Source: DATELY01 sp035276085
GTDB lineage: Bacteria > Pseudomonadota > Gammaproteobacteria > Steroidobacterales > Steroidobacteraceae
DNA length: 23,762 nucleotides
Reading direction: 5' to 3'
Assembly (NCBI GenBank): GCA_035276085.1
Contig: DATELY010000197.1
Span: 1 to 23,762 of the forward strand
Below, piece after piece: positions 7,089 through 15,516 of the stretch. The notes under the pieces are model-generated. The model did no database searches, was not told where the DNA came from, and saw only the letters and a list, made by a program, of their open reading frames with translations. A program made the translations under genes and the position numbers. Every line of letters begins with the position of its first letter. Position 1 is the stretch's first letter.

Positions 7089-8279
7089 TCAGCGCGTGCC
7101 TGTCGCCACCCACTCGCCGGCATCGGCGTTGCTGGGAAGAGTGAAGTAGAACGTTGCACCATGATCTATGGCTCCTTCGGCCCAAATTCTGCCGCCGTGT
7201 CGACGCACGATGCGCTTCACGATCGAAAGACCCACCCCCGTCCCCGGGAACTCGCGTTCGGAATGCAGGCGCCGGAAGGGCGCGAACATTTCTTCGATGC
7301 GTTCGCTGGGAAAGCCCGCGCCGTTGTCGCGTACGAAATAGCTTTCCGCTTCATCTTTCAAGCTGCCGATCTCGATGCGCGCGGCGCTCGCATTGCGAGT
7401 GAACTTCCAGGCGTTGCCGATCAGGTTCTCGAGCGCGATGCGCAGCAGGCTCGAATCGCCCTGACAGCGCAATCCGTCGGCGATGCGCACCTCGACCTGT
7501 CGCTCGGGTTCGCGCTGTCGCAGCTCGTCCACGATCGAGTGTGCCATCACGGAGAGATCGACGTCGGTGCGATGCAGATCGGCCGCGGTGGCGCGCGACA
7601 GCTGCATGAAGTCCTCGATCAAGTCTTCCATGCGCCGTACGGCACCCAGCACCCGCTGCACATAGCCGCGGGCCTGGTCGTCGAACTCGCCGCCGCATGC
7701 GTCGCACAGCATGCGCGCGTAGCCGTCGATGGTACGCAAGGGTGCGCGCAGGTCGTGCGAGACGGAGTGCGAAAACGCTTCGAGCTCGCGATTGGTTTCC
7801 ATGAGCTGGCGTGTGCGGTCCTGCACGCTACGCTCCAGGTCCGCGTTGATCTTGCGCACGAGCTCCTCCGTCTCGCGCAGCTGCGAGTTCTCGCGGCGCA
7901 ACTGGCGCACGGTCCACGCGCGCTCCAGTACCGGCACGATCATCGTCAGCGTGAACGGCTTGAGGATGTAATCGAGCGCGCCCCCTTTCATGGCGGCAAC
8001 GGCCGTATCGATCGAGCCGTGGCCCGTGATGACGATGCCCACGACCTGCGGGTCCAGCTCGCGCGCGGCGCGCAGGAACTCGATGCCGTCCATCGAGGGC
8101 ATCGTCAGATCGGTCAAGACGAGATCGAACGTCTGCTGCCGAAACGCGGCAAGTGCCTGCGCGGCGGACGTGAAACCGGTCGTGGGATAGCCCTCCATAT
8201 CCAGCGTGCTGCACAACGCGCGCATCTGCGCTGGATCGTCATCGACCACGAGCAGGCGAGGGCGATTGGGAGTACTCAT
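7089..8279 (-). CDS. Receiver domain-histidine kinase protein
   Basis: A 396-residue cytoplasmic protein with no membrane segment. The N-terminal receiver (about residues 8-120) has the acidic pocket VVDDD, phospho-acceptor Asp57 in VLTDLTMPSMDG, Thr85 in VITGH and Lys107 in YILKPF. A coiled coil (about 125-165) leads to the dimerisation helix with His175 in SVSHDLRAPLRTIDGY, then an ATPase domain with the N box ENLIGNAWKF, VRDNGAGF and the G2-like FPGTGVGLSIVKRI. It begins one base after the stop of the membrane hybrid kinase, so the two are surely co-translated. The natural reading is a relay: the membrane kinase's own receiver or this one takes phosphate, and this kinase's activity is gated by it. 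There is no DNA-binding output, so a further partner is needed. Confidence 0.93.
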   Translation of the reverse strand: MSTPNRPRLLVVDDDPAQMRALCSTLDMEGYPTTGFTSAAQALAAFRQQTFDLVLTDLTMPSMDGIEFLRAARELDPQVVGIVITGHGSIDTAVAAMKGGALDYILKPFTLTMIVPVLERAWTVRQLRRENSQLRETEELVRKINADLERSVQDRTRQLMETNRELEAFSHSVSHDLRAPLRTIDGYARMLCDACGGEFDDQARGYVQRVLGAVRRMEDLIEDFMQLSRATAADLHRTDVDLSVMAHSIVDELRQREPERQVEVRIADGLRCQGDSSLLRIALENLIGNAWKFTRNASAARIEIGSLKDEAESYFVRDNGAGFPSERIEEMFAPFRRLHSEREFPGTGVGLSIVKRIVRRHGGRIWAEGAIDHGATFYFTLPSNADAGEWVATGTR

Positions 8280-8280
8280 G

Positions 8281-11094
8281 TCAGTGGTCCGTGACCGCCG
8301 GGGCGGAGTCGGTCAGCTCGGCGAGAACCTGCCGCAGCTCCGCGATACGCGGCGGCTTGCCGAGCAGCACGTCCACGTGTTGCGGAATGCTCTGTTCGGT
8401 GTTCAGTCGTTGACCCCAGCCGGTGAGCAAGACGACCGGCGTTCGCGGCGCAGCTTGTTTCACCGCAGTGGCGACCGCACGTCCATCGACATAGGGCATG
8501 CCCAGATCCGTCATGACGAGATCGAACCGCCGCGCCGAGCGCTGCGCCTGCAGGAACGCGTCGATGCCTTCGCGGCCACCTGCCGCCACCGTGACCTCGT
8601 GGCCCTCGCCTTCCAGGATGCGTAACAGCGCCTCGCTCAACAGCGGATCGTCGTCGACCACGAGCAGGCGCAAGCGCTTGGTCGTGGCGAATGAACGTGG
8701 CGAGTACGTCTCGGCAGGGGTCTCACTACTCGCGGCCGCAAAGCGCAGGCGCATCGTGGTGCCGGTACCGAGCGTGCTGTCGATTTCCAACTGCGCTTTG
8801 TGGCGCTGGGCCATGCCGTACACCATGGCGAGTCCGAGGCCGCTGCCGCGTTCGCCCTTGGTCGTGAAGAATGGTTCGAGACAGCGCCGGCGTGTGGCCT
8901 CATCCATGCCAATGCCCGTATCGATCACTTCGAGTTCCACGGCGGCACCGCTGTCCCCTGCGCGTTGGGCGGTACGAGTTCGAATCATGAGTGTGCCGCC
9001 GTCGGGCATGGCGTCCACCGCGTTGAAGATCAGGTTCGTGAGCGCATCGCGCAGATCGCTTTCGGTGCCCAGTACTTGCGGCAGATTGGCATCCAGGTCC
9101 GTGCGCACGGCGATCACGATGCCGCGTTCCTGCGGCATGTCGTTCCAGCGCGCGCGCGTCAGCGTGAGCGCTTGCTGGATCAGCACGTTGATCTCCACCG
9201 GCAGCAGGTCGACCTGCTGATCGCTCTGGCGATAGAACTCGCGCATGCGCGCCACCGTCTGACCGACATCCGTGATGGCGCGCTGGATGATGCGCAGGTA
9301 TTCGCGGGTGCGCTCGCTCAGGTTGGGCTCGCGCTCGAGCAGGGATTCCGTATAGAGCGTGATGGGCGAGATGGCATTGTTGATGTCGTGAGCCACGCCG
9401 CTCGCCATCTGTCCCAGCGCCCGCAAGCGCTCCTGCTGCATGACCGTGTGCTGGCTCAGGCGCAGGTCGTCGTACGCCTGTTGCAGGTCGGTGTAGAGCC
9501 GGATCTGATGCGCGGCCAGGGCAACGTGCTCGCTGAGCTGACGCAGGAACTCGCAGTCCGTGCTGCTGAACGCAGCGGCTTGCGCACGCGCGATCAGCAA
9601 TACACCGAAAACCTTTTTCTCCACCATCATCGGTGCGGCCACCAGCGACCGCAGTCCCGCCTGCGCCAGTTGCTGCAACAGCCCGTTGCTGATGGCCGCG
9701 ATGTCGGGCTCGTAGACCAACACTCCTTCGAGGCAGGGCTGCAAGCTGCTCGCAGGGGTCGGCAACGGCGCTCCGGCTACGATGCCGGCGCGCTGCGCCA
9801 ACACGCTGCTCTGGCTGCCCACGGCGTTGACCGCGAACTTTGCCTCGCTGGCGTCATAGAGGCACACGCAGCCGAACTCGACCGGCATGTTGTCCTCGAG
9901 GTTCCGCAGGATGACCTGGAAGATGCTCTGCAGATCCTGCCGCTCGCCGATCGCGCGCGTCGTTCGCTGCAGGAGATCGAGACGGGCCAATTGCGTTTGC
10001 AACCGACTGCGGGCCTGTTTGCGCTCGGTGATGTCGGTGATGAAGCCGCAGAACGACAGCGGTCCATTGCCGCGTAACGCCGTGATCGCCACTTCCGCTG
10101 GAAACTCGCCGCCATTGCGGCGCATGGCGGTGACCTCGATCGTGCGGTTCAACAGCGGTCCATGACCCGTCCTGAGGTATTCCTCGAGTCCGCGGCCATG
10201 TGCGGCACGGGCCCGTTCCGGGATGATCGTATCGGCCAGCAGCCGACCGATGGCTTCGCTGCGCGACCAGCCGAAGATGCGTTCGGCCTGCGGATTCCAG
10301 TCGACGATCGAACCGGCGGCGTCCATGACCACCACGGCGGACAACGCCGAGTCCAATGCCGCGCGCAGCCGTGCTTCGCTTTCGAGCAGCGCGGAGCGTT
10401 GCGTGCCGATCTGATCGAGCATCTTGTTGAATGCGTCGGTGAGCAGGCGGAACTCTCTTTCCTGAGGAATTGCCGCACGCACGCTGAAGTCGCCTCGATC
10501 GGAGACCGCGCTCGCCGTGCCGATGATGCTGTTCAGGGGCTGTGAGATGCGCTGTTGCAGGATCCGCGCGAGCAGGTACGTGAAGAGCAGCGATCCCGCA
10601 ATGATCCCCGCCGTGATCGCCAGGTACAGCCACAGTCGGTCGTAGACCGCCTGCAGATCGAAGCGCAGGTAGAGAAAGCCGAGGTTACGGTCGCGCTGCT
10701 CGCGCACGGTGGCGAACTGTTCGAGATACCTGCCGCGGAAAATCTGACTCGCAGCGGCCGCCGTGGCGGGAATGTCTGCGGTGCGGCGATCGTGCGGATA
10801 GAAAGCGAAGAGCCGGCCGCGGGCATCGTAGAGCGCCGCGCCGACGATGCTCGGTTCCGTATGCAGCGATGCGAGCACCTGTTCGGCGTCTGCCCGGTCG
10901 CCGAACGCAAGCGCTGCCGTGCTGTTGGTGGAGATGATGCGGGCCAACGTCGCCACTTGCTCTCGCGCCTGCGCGCGCGAGTTGGAGAACTGCAGCAGCA
11001 GCAGGGCGGCACACGTGAGCACGATGCCCGCGACGCTCGTGAGCAGCATGCTGCGCATGAGACGGCGGCGGAAGGTTTGCATCGAACCCTTCAT
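8281..11094 (-). CDS. Membrane hybrid histidine kinase with CHASE8-like, HAMP, PAS and GAF domains and a receiver
   Basis: A 937-residue inner-membrane sensor. Its order is: TM1 (about 14-36); a periplasmic CHASE8-like region (about 40-150) containing ARIISTNSTAALAFGDRADA, the segment characteristic of YfiN-type sensors; TM2 (about 155-178); HAMP (about 178-232); PAS (about 240-358, with VVDWNPQAERIFGWSRSE-like sequence); GAF (about 380-535); a HisKA-type helix with His569 in GVAHDINNAISP; an ATPase with FNAVDAMPDGG, DTGIGM, FFTTKGERGSGLGL; and a receiver (about 808-925) with Asp863 in MTDLGMP and Lys913. I chose the ATG at 11094, eight bases after the yfiR-like stop; the frame runs further upstream but only as out-of-frame yfiR sequence. 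In the YfiBNR system YfiR binds the CHASE8 region of a diguanylate cyclase. Here a kinase replaces the GGDEF output. Confidence 0.93.
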   Translation of the reverse strand: MKGSMQTFRRRLMRSMLLTSVAGIVLTCAALLLLQFSNSRAQAREQVATLARIISTNSTAALAFGDRADAEQVLASLHTEPSIVGAALYDARGRLFAFYPHDRRTADIPATAAAASQIFRGRYLEQFATVREQRDRNLGFLYLRFDLQAVYDRLWLYLAITAGIIAGSLLFTYLLARILQQRISQPLNSIIGTASAVSDRGDFSVRAAIPQEREFRLLTDAFNKMLDQIGTQRSALLESEARLRAALDSALSAVVVMDAAGSIVDWNPQAERIFGWSRSEAIGRLLADTIIPERARAAHGRGLEEYLRTGHGPLLNRTIEVTAMRRNGGEFPAEVAITALRGNGPLSFCGFITDITERKQARSRLQTQLARLDLLQRTTRAIGERQDLQSIFQVILRNLEDNMPVEFGCVCLYDASEAKFAVNAVGSQSSVLAQRAGIVAGAPLPTPASSLQPCLEGVLVYEPDIAAISNGLLQQLAQAGLRSLVAAPMMVEKKVFGVLLIARAQAAAFSSTDCEFLRQLSEHVALAAHQIRLYTDLQQAYDDLRLSQHTVMQQERLRALGQMASGVAHDINNAISPITLYTESLLEREPNLSERTREYLRIIQRAITDVGQTVARMREFYRQSDQQVDLLPVEINVLIQQALTLTRARWNDMPQERGIVIAVRTDLDANLPQVLGTESDLRDALTNLIFNAVDAMPDGGTLMIRTRTAQRAGDSGAAVELEVIDTGIGMDEATRRRCLEPFFTTKGERGSGLGLAMVYGMAQRHKAQLEIDSTLGTGTTMRLRFAAASSETPAETYSPRSFATTKRLRLLVVDDDPLLSEALLRILEGEGHEVTVAAGGREGIDAFLQAQRSARRFDLVMTDLGMPYVDGRAVATAVKQAAPRTPVVLLTGWGQRLNTEQSIPQHVDVLLGKPPRIAELRQVLAELTDSAPAVTDH

Positions 11095-11102
11095 GGCGAG
11101 CC

Positions 11103-11690
11103 CTATGCCGCGCCCACGATTTCGGAACGGCGCAGCAGCTTGGAGCTCAGGCGCAGCTGTGCCTCGGCTGCCGCGCGCAGGTTCACGCGCAGGCGGATGC
11201 GATCGTTCTGAGTCACGAACTCGATCATCCCGCCCATGTTCGCGAACGGCGTGGCGTCGCTCACGGTGAGAATGGGCTGGCCTTTCAAGCGCTCGAGCGC
11301 GTTGCGCAGTTGCTGTTGCGAACGCAGGTTCACGAACAGCAGATGGCAGCCCGCGACCGCGTCGACGCCTGCGACTCGCTGCACGCTGATGCGGCGGCCG
11401 GCGACGTGTTCGTCGGCGATGACCGCATCCAGGTCCGTCCCGAACGGATCGGGACCCAGGACGCAGATCGACAGTGCGTCTTCCGGCCCTGCAAAAGCGC
11501 TCGCCGGCCAGTCCACGAATTGCAGGAAGTTGAAGAGAAAAGCGGCCTTGAGCTGATACTCGTGAGTCGCGACCGGCTGCGCCGAGCTGTGCACGTGGAA
11601 GCCGATGAGGAGCCACGCGATAGCTTGAAGAAGCCGCGGCAACGGCCGGGAAACACGATGCGACGGGGAGCGCCGGTAGTTCTGCAACAC
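11103..11690 (-). CDS. YfiR/HmsC-like periplasmic protein (DUF4154)
   Basis: A small secreted protein of about 195 residues and first gene of the operon. A basic, then hydrophobic N-terminus (PRLLQAIAWLLIGFHVHSSA) predicts export, with the mature part starting near QPVATHEYQ. The family pattern is clear: EYQLKAAFLFNFLQFVDWP, then LSICVLGPDPFGTDLDAV, VAGCHLLFVNLRSQQQLRN, LTVSDATPFANMGGMIEFV and RIRLRVNLRAA. In Pseudomonas YfiR is a periplasmic repressor of the CHASE8 diguanylate cyclase YfiN and responds to redox state through cysteines; only two cysteines are visible in the mature part here (in ICVLG and GCHLL). No ATG start exists. TTG 11738, GTG 11690 and TTG 11642 are all possible and none has a good ribosome site, so the start is uncertain. 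It probably restrains the adjacent kinase's sensor domain. Confidence 0.88.
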   Translation of the reverse strand: MLQNYRRSPSHRVSRPLPRLLQAIAWLLIGFHVHSSAQPVATHEYQLKAAFLFNFLQFVDWPASAFAGPEDALSICVLGPDPFGTDLDAVIADEHVAGRRISVQRVAGVDAVAGCHLLFVNLRSQQQLRNALERLKGQPILTVSDATPFANMGGMIEFVTQNDRIRLRVNLRAAAEAQLRLSSKLLRRSEIVGAA

Positions 11691-11975
11691 CTTGCTAATC
11701 GTTTTCCGTGAGCGGCGACACGCAGTATTGCTGCGCAATAGGCCGGCACGTTAGCGCAGACGCCCCGGCCAACGGGTCGTGGAAAACCGCACGCCGTGCC
11801 AAAGCTGGACACTGTCGGGACTTCGCTCACACTTTTCGGAACCGGAGCACGCCGGATTGAGTTAAGAGAGCGCGCGTTGAAGGCTCCGCAATGCAGCCGG
11901 CGAGCGCCTGCAAGCTCGGATCATCCCCAAGCCCAAAGTCCATCGGAAAGGCATTGCGTTCTGTCGATCGACGCG
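11691..11975. promoter_or_regulatory. Divergent intergenic region between the yfiR-like and stressosome operons
   Basis: The two long signalling operons are transcribed away from this 285-base region, so promoters for both must lie in it unless they sit further inside a gene. I could not place a convincing -10/-35 pair on either strand. On the minus strand TTGGCACGGCGTGCGG (near 11788-11803) resembles the -24 half of a sigma-54 site but lacks the -12 element at the right distance. The + strand frame that stays open here from 11796 has no family sequence before Met 11976. Confidence 0.5.
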
Positions 11976-13769
11976 ATGCCCGCACTCCGAACCACGAAGT
12001 CCCAACCCACGTGGGCCTCTCTGCTCACCGTCTGCCTCGTGGTGGCGATTCTCATCACCGCCAAGAGCATCCTGGTGCCCGTGGCGTTGGGGGTCATCCT
12101 GGCGTTCGCATTGACGCCGGTCGTGCGGGTGTTCGATCGCTTGCATTTACCGCGGCCAGTGGGTGTCGCGTTGTGCCTCATCCTGTCGCTGAGCATCGTC
12201 GGAGGGGTGGCGTATGTGCTGGGATCGCAGGTCACCGAGCTGTCCGAGCAGGCCACGCGCTACAACTCATCCATTCGCGAGAAGATGCGCGATCTGCGCC
12301 AGCACGGCGTCGGCGGCTGGGGCGGTCTCTCGCGGACGGTCGACAAGATCACGGAACAACTCGACGAGAATGCGGCCGCTCTGCGGCGCGCGCAGCCCGT
12401 CCGCGTGATCCCTGAAAGCATGACGCCCGTAGAGCGCCTGCGCGAAGCCGCCGGTTCATTCTTCCAGCCCGTCGCCAGTGCCATCATCGTGCTCGCCCTC
12501 GTGGCCTTCATGCTCAGTCAGCGTGAAGACCTGCGCGACCGCATCATTCGACTCATCGGCTCGGACAGCATCACGCTGACGACGCGGCTGATCGACGAGG
12601 CGGGTCAACGCGTCAGCCAGTTCCTCATCGCGCAGACGCTCATCAATATCGGCGTCGGCCTGCTCGTGAGCGCGGGCCTGTATTGGATCGGTGTGCCGTA
12701 CGCCATGCTCTGGGGCGGGCTGACCGCCGTGCTGCGCTTCGTGCCGTACGTAGGCACGACGCTGTCTGCGTTGATGCCAGCGGCGCTGGCATTCGCAGTA
12801 TTCCCGGGCTGGGTGGAGGTGCTGCAAACGCTGGCGCTCTTCGCCTTGCTCGATCTGTTGGCGGGCTACTTCGTCGAGCCCATCGTGCTGGGTCAGCGCA
12901 CGGGAATCTCGTCGTTTGCCTTGCTCGTCTCGGCCTTGTTCTGGATCTGGGTGTGGGGTCCGGTGGGATTGCTGTTGGCGACGCCGCTCACGGTGTGCAT
13001 CGGTGTGCTGGGCCGGCATGTGCGCTCCTTGCGCTTTCTTGCCGTGCTGCTCGCCGATGAGCCTGCGCTGTCACCGCACGTGCGCTATTTCCAGCGTCTG
13101 CTCGCGCGCGATGAAGCCGAAGCACGCGACATGGTTCAGCGGCAGACGGCCGAGCTCGGCCGCACGGGCGTGTGCGATGAAATCATGATCCCCGCGCTCG
13201 TGCTCACGGAGCAGCACTTCACTGCCGAGGAGATCACCGCCGATGACGCGCAGTTCGTGCTCGAAGTCACGCACGAGATCGTGCGCGAGCTGCCGGGCAG
13301 CGATGCGCCTCGTGAGCGCGATGCACGTTGGCTGGGTCTCGCTTCGAGCAACGATATCGATCAGTCACTGCTGGATGTGCTCGCGCACGCCATCGAAGCG
13401 CCGGCACCGCCCGTCGAGCTGATCTCGCCGGATCTCGGCGTGGAGGAAATCGAAGCGCTTGCGGCGCAAGTGTCCCCGGCCATGATCCTGATGACCGGTG
13501 TGACATCGCAAGGCGTCGCCGATCTGCGCAGTTACTGCCGCCGATTGCGTGCGCGGCTCGGCAATACAAAACTGTTCGTGCTCCAGCCGTTGTTGCTGAG
13601 CGGCGATCTGAGTCGCGACGCGCAGAGACTTCGCGATGCGGGCGCGGACGTCGTCGTCAGCACCATTCAAGAACTGCTGTCGGCCCTCGAATCGATCTAC
13701 CCCGAAGCGCCGCGGCCCCCCACAAAGCAAACCGGCGAAGTCGCGTTGAAGGCCGTCGGTGCGCATTGA
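11976..13769 (+). CDS. AI-2E/PerM-family membrane transporter with long soluble C-terminal extension
   Basis: A 597-residue protein whose first ~360 residues are a typical AI-2E (PerM/TqsA) permease. It opens with hydrophobic helices at about 14-48 and 62-84, followed by a soluble Gln/Glu-rich helical stretch, then helices at about 163-183, 217-240, 245-275, 283-305 and 315-345, with the family motifs VPYAMLWGGLTAVLRFVPYVG and FVEPIVLGQRTGISSFALLVSA, and WGPVGLLLATPLTV. Family members typically end soon after this point. Here about 235 more residues follow. Residues about 450-575 alternate beta and alpha segments (RWLGLASSNDIDQSLLDVLA, VSPAMILMTGVTSQGVADLR, LFVLQPLLL, DAGADVVVSTIQELLSAL), resembling a cobalamin-binding-like or flavodoxin-like fold but without a DxHxxG motif. 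ATG 11976 is chosen because upstream codons are not conserved-looking. rsbR follows after 83 bases, so it may belong to the stressosome operon. The transported substrate is unknown. Confidence 0.85.
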   Translation: MPALRTTKSQPTWASLLTVCLVVAILITAKSILVPVALGVILAFALTPVVRVFDRLHLPRPVGVALCLILSLSIVGGVAYVLGSQVTELSEQATRYNSSIREKMRDLRQHGVGGWGGLSRTVDKITEQLDENAAALRRAQPVRVIPESMTPVERLREAAGSFFQPVASAIIVLALVAFMLSQREDLRDRIIRLIGSDSITLTTRLIDEAGQRVSQFLIAQTLINIGVGLLVSAGLYWIGVPYAMLWGGLTAVLRFVPYVGTTLSALMPAALAFAVFPGWVEVLQTLALFALLDLLAGYFVEPIVLGQRTGISSFALLVSALFWIWVWGPVGLLLATPLTVCIGVLGRHVRSLRFLAVLLADEPALSPHVRYFQRLLARDEAEARDMVQRQTAELGRTGVCDEIMIPALVLTEQHFTAEEITADDAQFVLEVTHEIVRELPGSDAPRERDARWLGLASSNDIDQSLLDVLAHAIEAPAPPVELISPDLGVEEIEALAAQVSPAMILMTGVTSQGVADLRSYCRRLRARLGNTKLFVLQPLLLSGDLSRDAQRLRDAGADVVVSTIQELLSALESIYPEAPRPPTKQTGEVALKAVGAH

Positions 13770-13852
13770 TGTGCGGCGGGCTGCACGGTTTCCAGCCGTC
13801 TTGCAGACCCGCCTGCGCCTACTACTCAAGAACACCTTCCCGGGAGTGATGA

Positions 13853-14731
13853 ATGGCAGCTAACAAATCGAGCCCGTTGGCTCAGGTCGTGACGGACCAG
13901 GAATCCAGCATTCTGAACGAATGGATCGGCTTGCTGCGCCAGGCAGGCAGCCTGCAGACCGGGCGCATCGCGGAAACCGAGTTGCAGACCCAGTGTCGCG
14001 AGCTGCTGCAGAAGCTGAAGGCCGGACTCAATTCAGGCTTCGATCTCTCGAATCCCGCGTACACACCGGCGCGCGAGTATCTGACGGGCATCTCACGTTC
14101 CCGCGCATTGCAAGGATTCTCACCGCGCGAGACGGCCATGCTCGTGCTTTCCCTCAAACAGCCGATCTTCAATGCCCTGTCGCGACTCCAGGGTCAGGGC
14201 TCGAATCTGCAAGATTCCTTGTGGCAAACGACCCTGGTGCTCGATGAGCTCGGTCTCGCGACCATGGAGGCGTACCAGAAGACGCGCGAGGAAGTGATCA
14301 TCCGCCAGCAGCGTGAGATCGCGGAATTGTCCACGCCGGTCGTGAAACTCTGGGATGGGGTGCTGGCGCTGCCATTGATCGGCACGCTCGACAGCGAGCG
14401 CACGCAGGTCGTGATGGAGAACCTGCTGCAGTCGGTGGTCGACCAATCGGCGCAGATCGCGATCATCGACATCACCGGCGTGCCCACGGTCGACACGCTC
14501 ACGGCGCAGCATCTGCTCAAGACCATCGCCGCCGCTCGTCTCATGGGAGCGGACTGCATCATCAGCGGCATCCGGCCGCAGATCGCCCAGACCATGGTGC
14601 ATCTGGGCGTGGAGCTCAACGTGATCTCGAAGGCGACGTTGGCGGATGCTTTCGCGCTTGCGCTGCGGCGAACGAATCGCACAGTGGCTGTCTTGAAGAG
14701 CCCGGTCACGACAACCGAAGCCAAGTTCTGA
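13853..14731 (+). CDS. rsbR: RsbR-family stressosome sensor/scaffold protein
   Basis: A 292-residue cytoplasmic protein. The N-terminal half (about 8-150) is helical and resembles the RsbRD-type sensor domain (VVTDQESSILNEWIGLLRQA, then LTGISRSRALQGFSPRETAM). The C-terminal STAS domain (about 160-275) has IIDITGVPTVDTLTAQHLLK and MGADCIISGIRPQIAQTMVH. Thr215 in VDT and Thr247 in IAQT are the likely phosphorylation sites, by analogy with the two threonines of Bacillus RsbR; exact alignment was not computed. RsbR and RsbS build the ~1.8 MDa stressosome that holds RsbT until stress. GGGAG at 13842-13846 is six bases before the ATG. Only one RsbR is encoded here, whereas Bacillus has several. No haem-globin or PAS sensor domain is visible, so the signal sensed is unknown. 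Confidence 0.93.
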   Translation: MAANKSSPLAQVVTDQESSILNEWIGLLRQAGSLQTGRIAETELQTQCRELLQKLKAGLNSGFDLSNPAYTPAREYLTGISRSRALQGFSPRETAMLVLSLKQPIFNALSRLQGQGSNLQDSLWQTTLVLDELGLATMEAYQKTREEVIIRQQREIAELSTPVVKLWDGVLALPLIGTLDSERTQVVMENLLQSVVDQSAQIAIIDITGVPTVDTLTAQHLLKTIAAARLMGADCIISGIRPQIAQTMVHLGVELNVISKATLADAFALALRRTNRTVAVLKSPVTTTEAKF

Positions 14732-14741
14732 GGTACGTTAC

Positions 14742-15131
14742 ATGGACCGTATTCCCATTCTCAAGCTGGGCAAGGCGCTGCTGGTCACCATCCAGGTCGA
14801 CATGCACGACCGCCTGGCGACGGCACTCGAAGAAGATCTCACGAATCGCATCGTCCAAGCGGGCGCGCGTGGTGTGCTGATCGACATCTCATCGCTCGAG
14901 ATCGTCGACAGCTTCATCGGCCGGATGCTCGACAACATCGCTGCCGTGTCCCGCATCCTGGACGCCAGGACCGTCGTGGTCGGCATGCGTCCCGCCGTGG
15001 CGATCACGTTGGTGGAGCTGGGTCTCACGCTCGCCGGCGTGAAGACGGCGCTCAACGTCGAACGCGGCATGGAGCTCATTCACAGCGACGATGAGCACGA
15101 GGTCGTGATCGATGTCCCCGGCGGCGAGTGA
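14742..15131 (+). CDS. rsbS: RsbS-like STAS-domain stressosome scaffold protein
   Basis: A 129-residue single STAS-domain protein. The motif LIDISSLEIVDSFIGRMLDN is close to the RsbS signature, and Ser57 (in VDS) corresponds to the serine that RsbT phosphorylates to release itself from the complex. GMRPAVAITLVELGLTLAGV is the second typical block. It starts 10 bases after the rsbR stop, with AGGT overlapping that stop. Its last 20 bases overlap rsbT, suggesting translational coupling that keeps scaffold and kinase in proportion. The acidic tail (SDDEHEVVIDVPGGE) is short and ordinary. Confidence 0.95.
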   Translation: MDRIPILKLGKALLVTIQVDMHDRLATALEEDLTNRIVQAGARGVLIDISSLEIVDSFIGRMLDNIAAVSRILDARTVVVGMRPAVAITLVELGLTLAGVKTALNVERGMELIHSDDEHEVVIDVPGGE

Positions 15132-15516
15132 GGTGTTGGCCATTCGCGCCAGCGACGACGTCGTGCGCGTGCGCCAGCAGGTGCGCACGCATGCAGTCGA
15201 AGCCGGTCTCAGTCTGGTCGATCAGACCAAGATCGTGACCGCGGCGAGCGAGCTGGCTCGCAACGCGCTCGATTACGCCGGTGGCGGCACCGTGCGCATC
15301 GAGCGACTCAACGACGGCGCGCGACGCGGCGTGCGCCTCATCTTCGAAGACGAGGGGCCCGGCATTTCCGACGTCGCGCTGGCCCTGAAGGACGGTTACA
15401 CGACCGGGTCCGGCCTGGGACTGGGGCTCAGTGGCGCCAAGCGGCTGTCGAACGAATTCAACATCGAGTCCACCGTGGGCGTCGGCACGCGCGTGACCAT
15501 CGCGCGGTGGAAGTGA
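15112..15516 (+). CDS. rsbT: RsbT-like serine/threonine switch kinase
   Basis: A 134-residue GHKL-fold ATPase of the RsbT/RsbW group. It shows Glu47 and Asn51 of the N box (AASELARNALDYAGGG), the G1 box EDEGPGI (Asp80, Gly82, Gly84) and the glycine-rich GSGLGLGLSGAKRL ATP lid. In stressosomes RsbT phosphorylates RsbR and RsbS, dissociates and then activates a downstream partner, which in Bacillus is the phosphatase RsbU. There is no RsbU with an N-terminal RsbT-binding domain in this window, so the partner here is probably one of the proteins encoded next, or lies elsewhere. The ATG lies 20 bases inside rsbS. Confidence 0.95.
   Translation: MSPAASEVLAIRASDDVVRVRQQVRTHAVEAGLSLVDQTKIVTAASELARNALDYAGGGTVRIERLNDGARRGVRLIFEDEGPGISDVALALKDGYTTGSGLGLGLSGAKRLSNEFNIESTVGVGTRVTIARWK

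Noticed and set aside
6765..10077. Long + strand open frames opposite the kinase genes (6765-8294 and 8800-10077)
   Set aside because: They are antisense to receiver, HisKA and ATPase domains that are unmistakable on the - strand. The His/Arg/Gln-rich peptides have no domain.
11788..11803. Sigma-54-like promoter on the - strand upstream of the yfiR-like gene
   Set aside because: The -24 half (TTGGCACG) is good, but the -12 GC is two bases too close and the TTGC core is absent.
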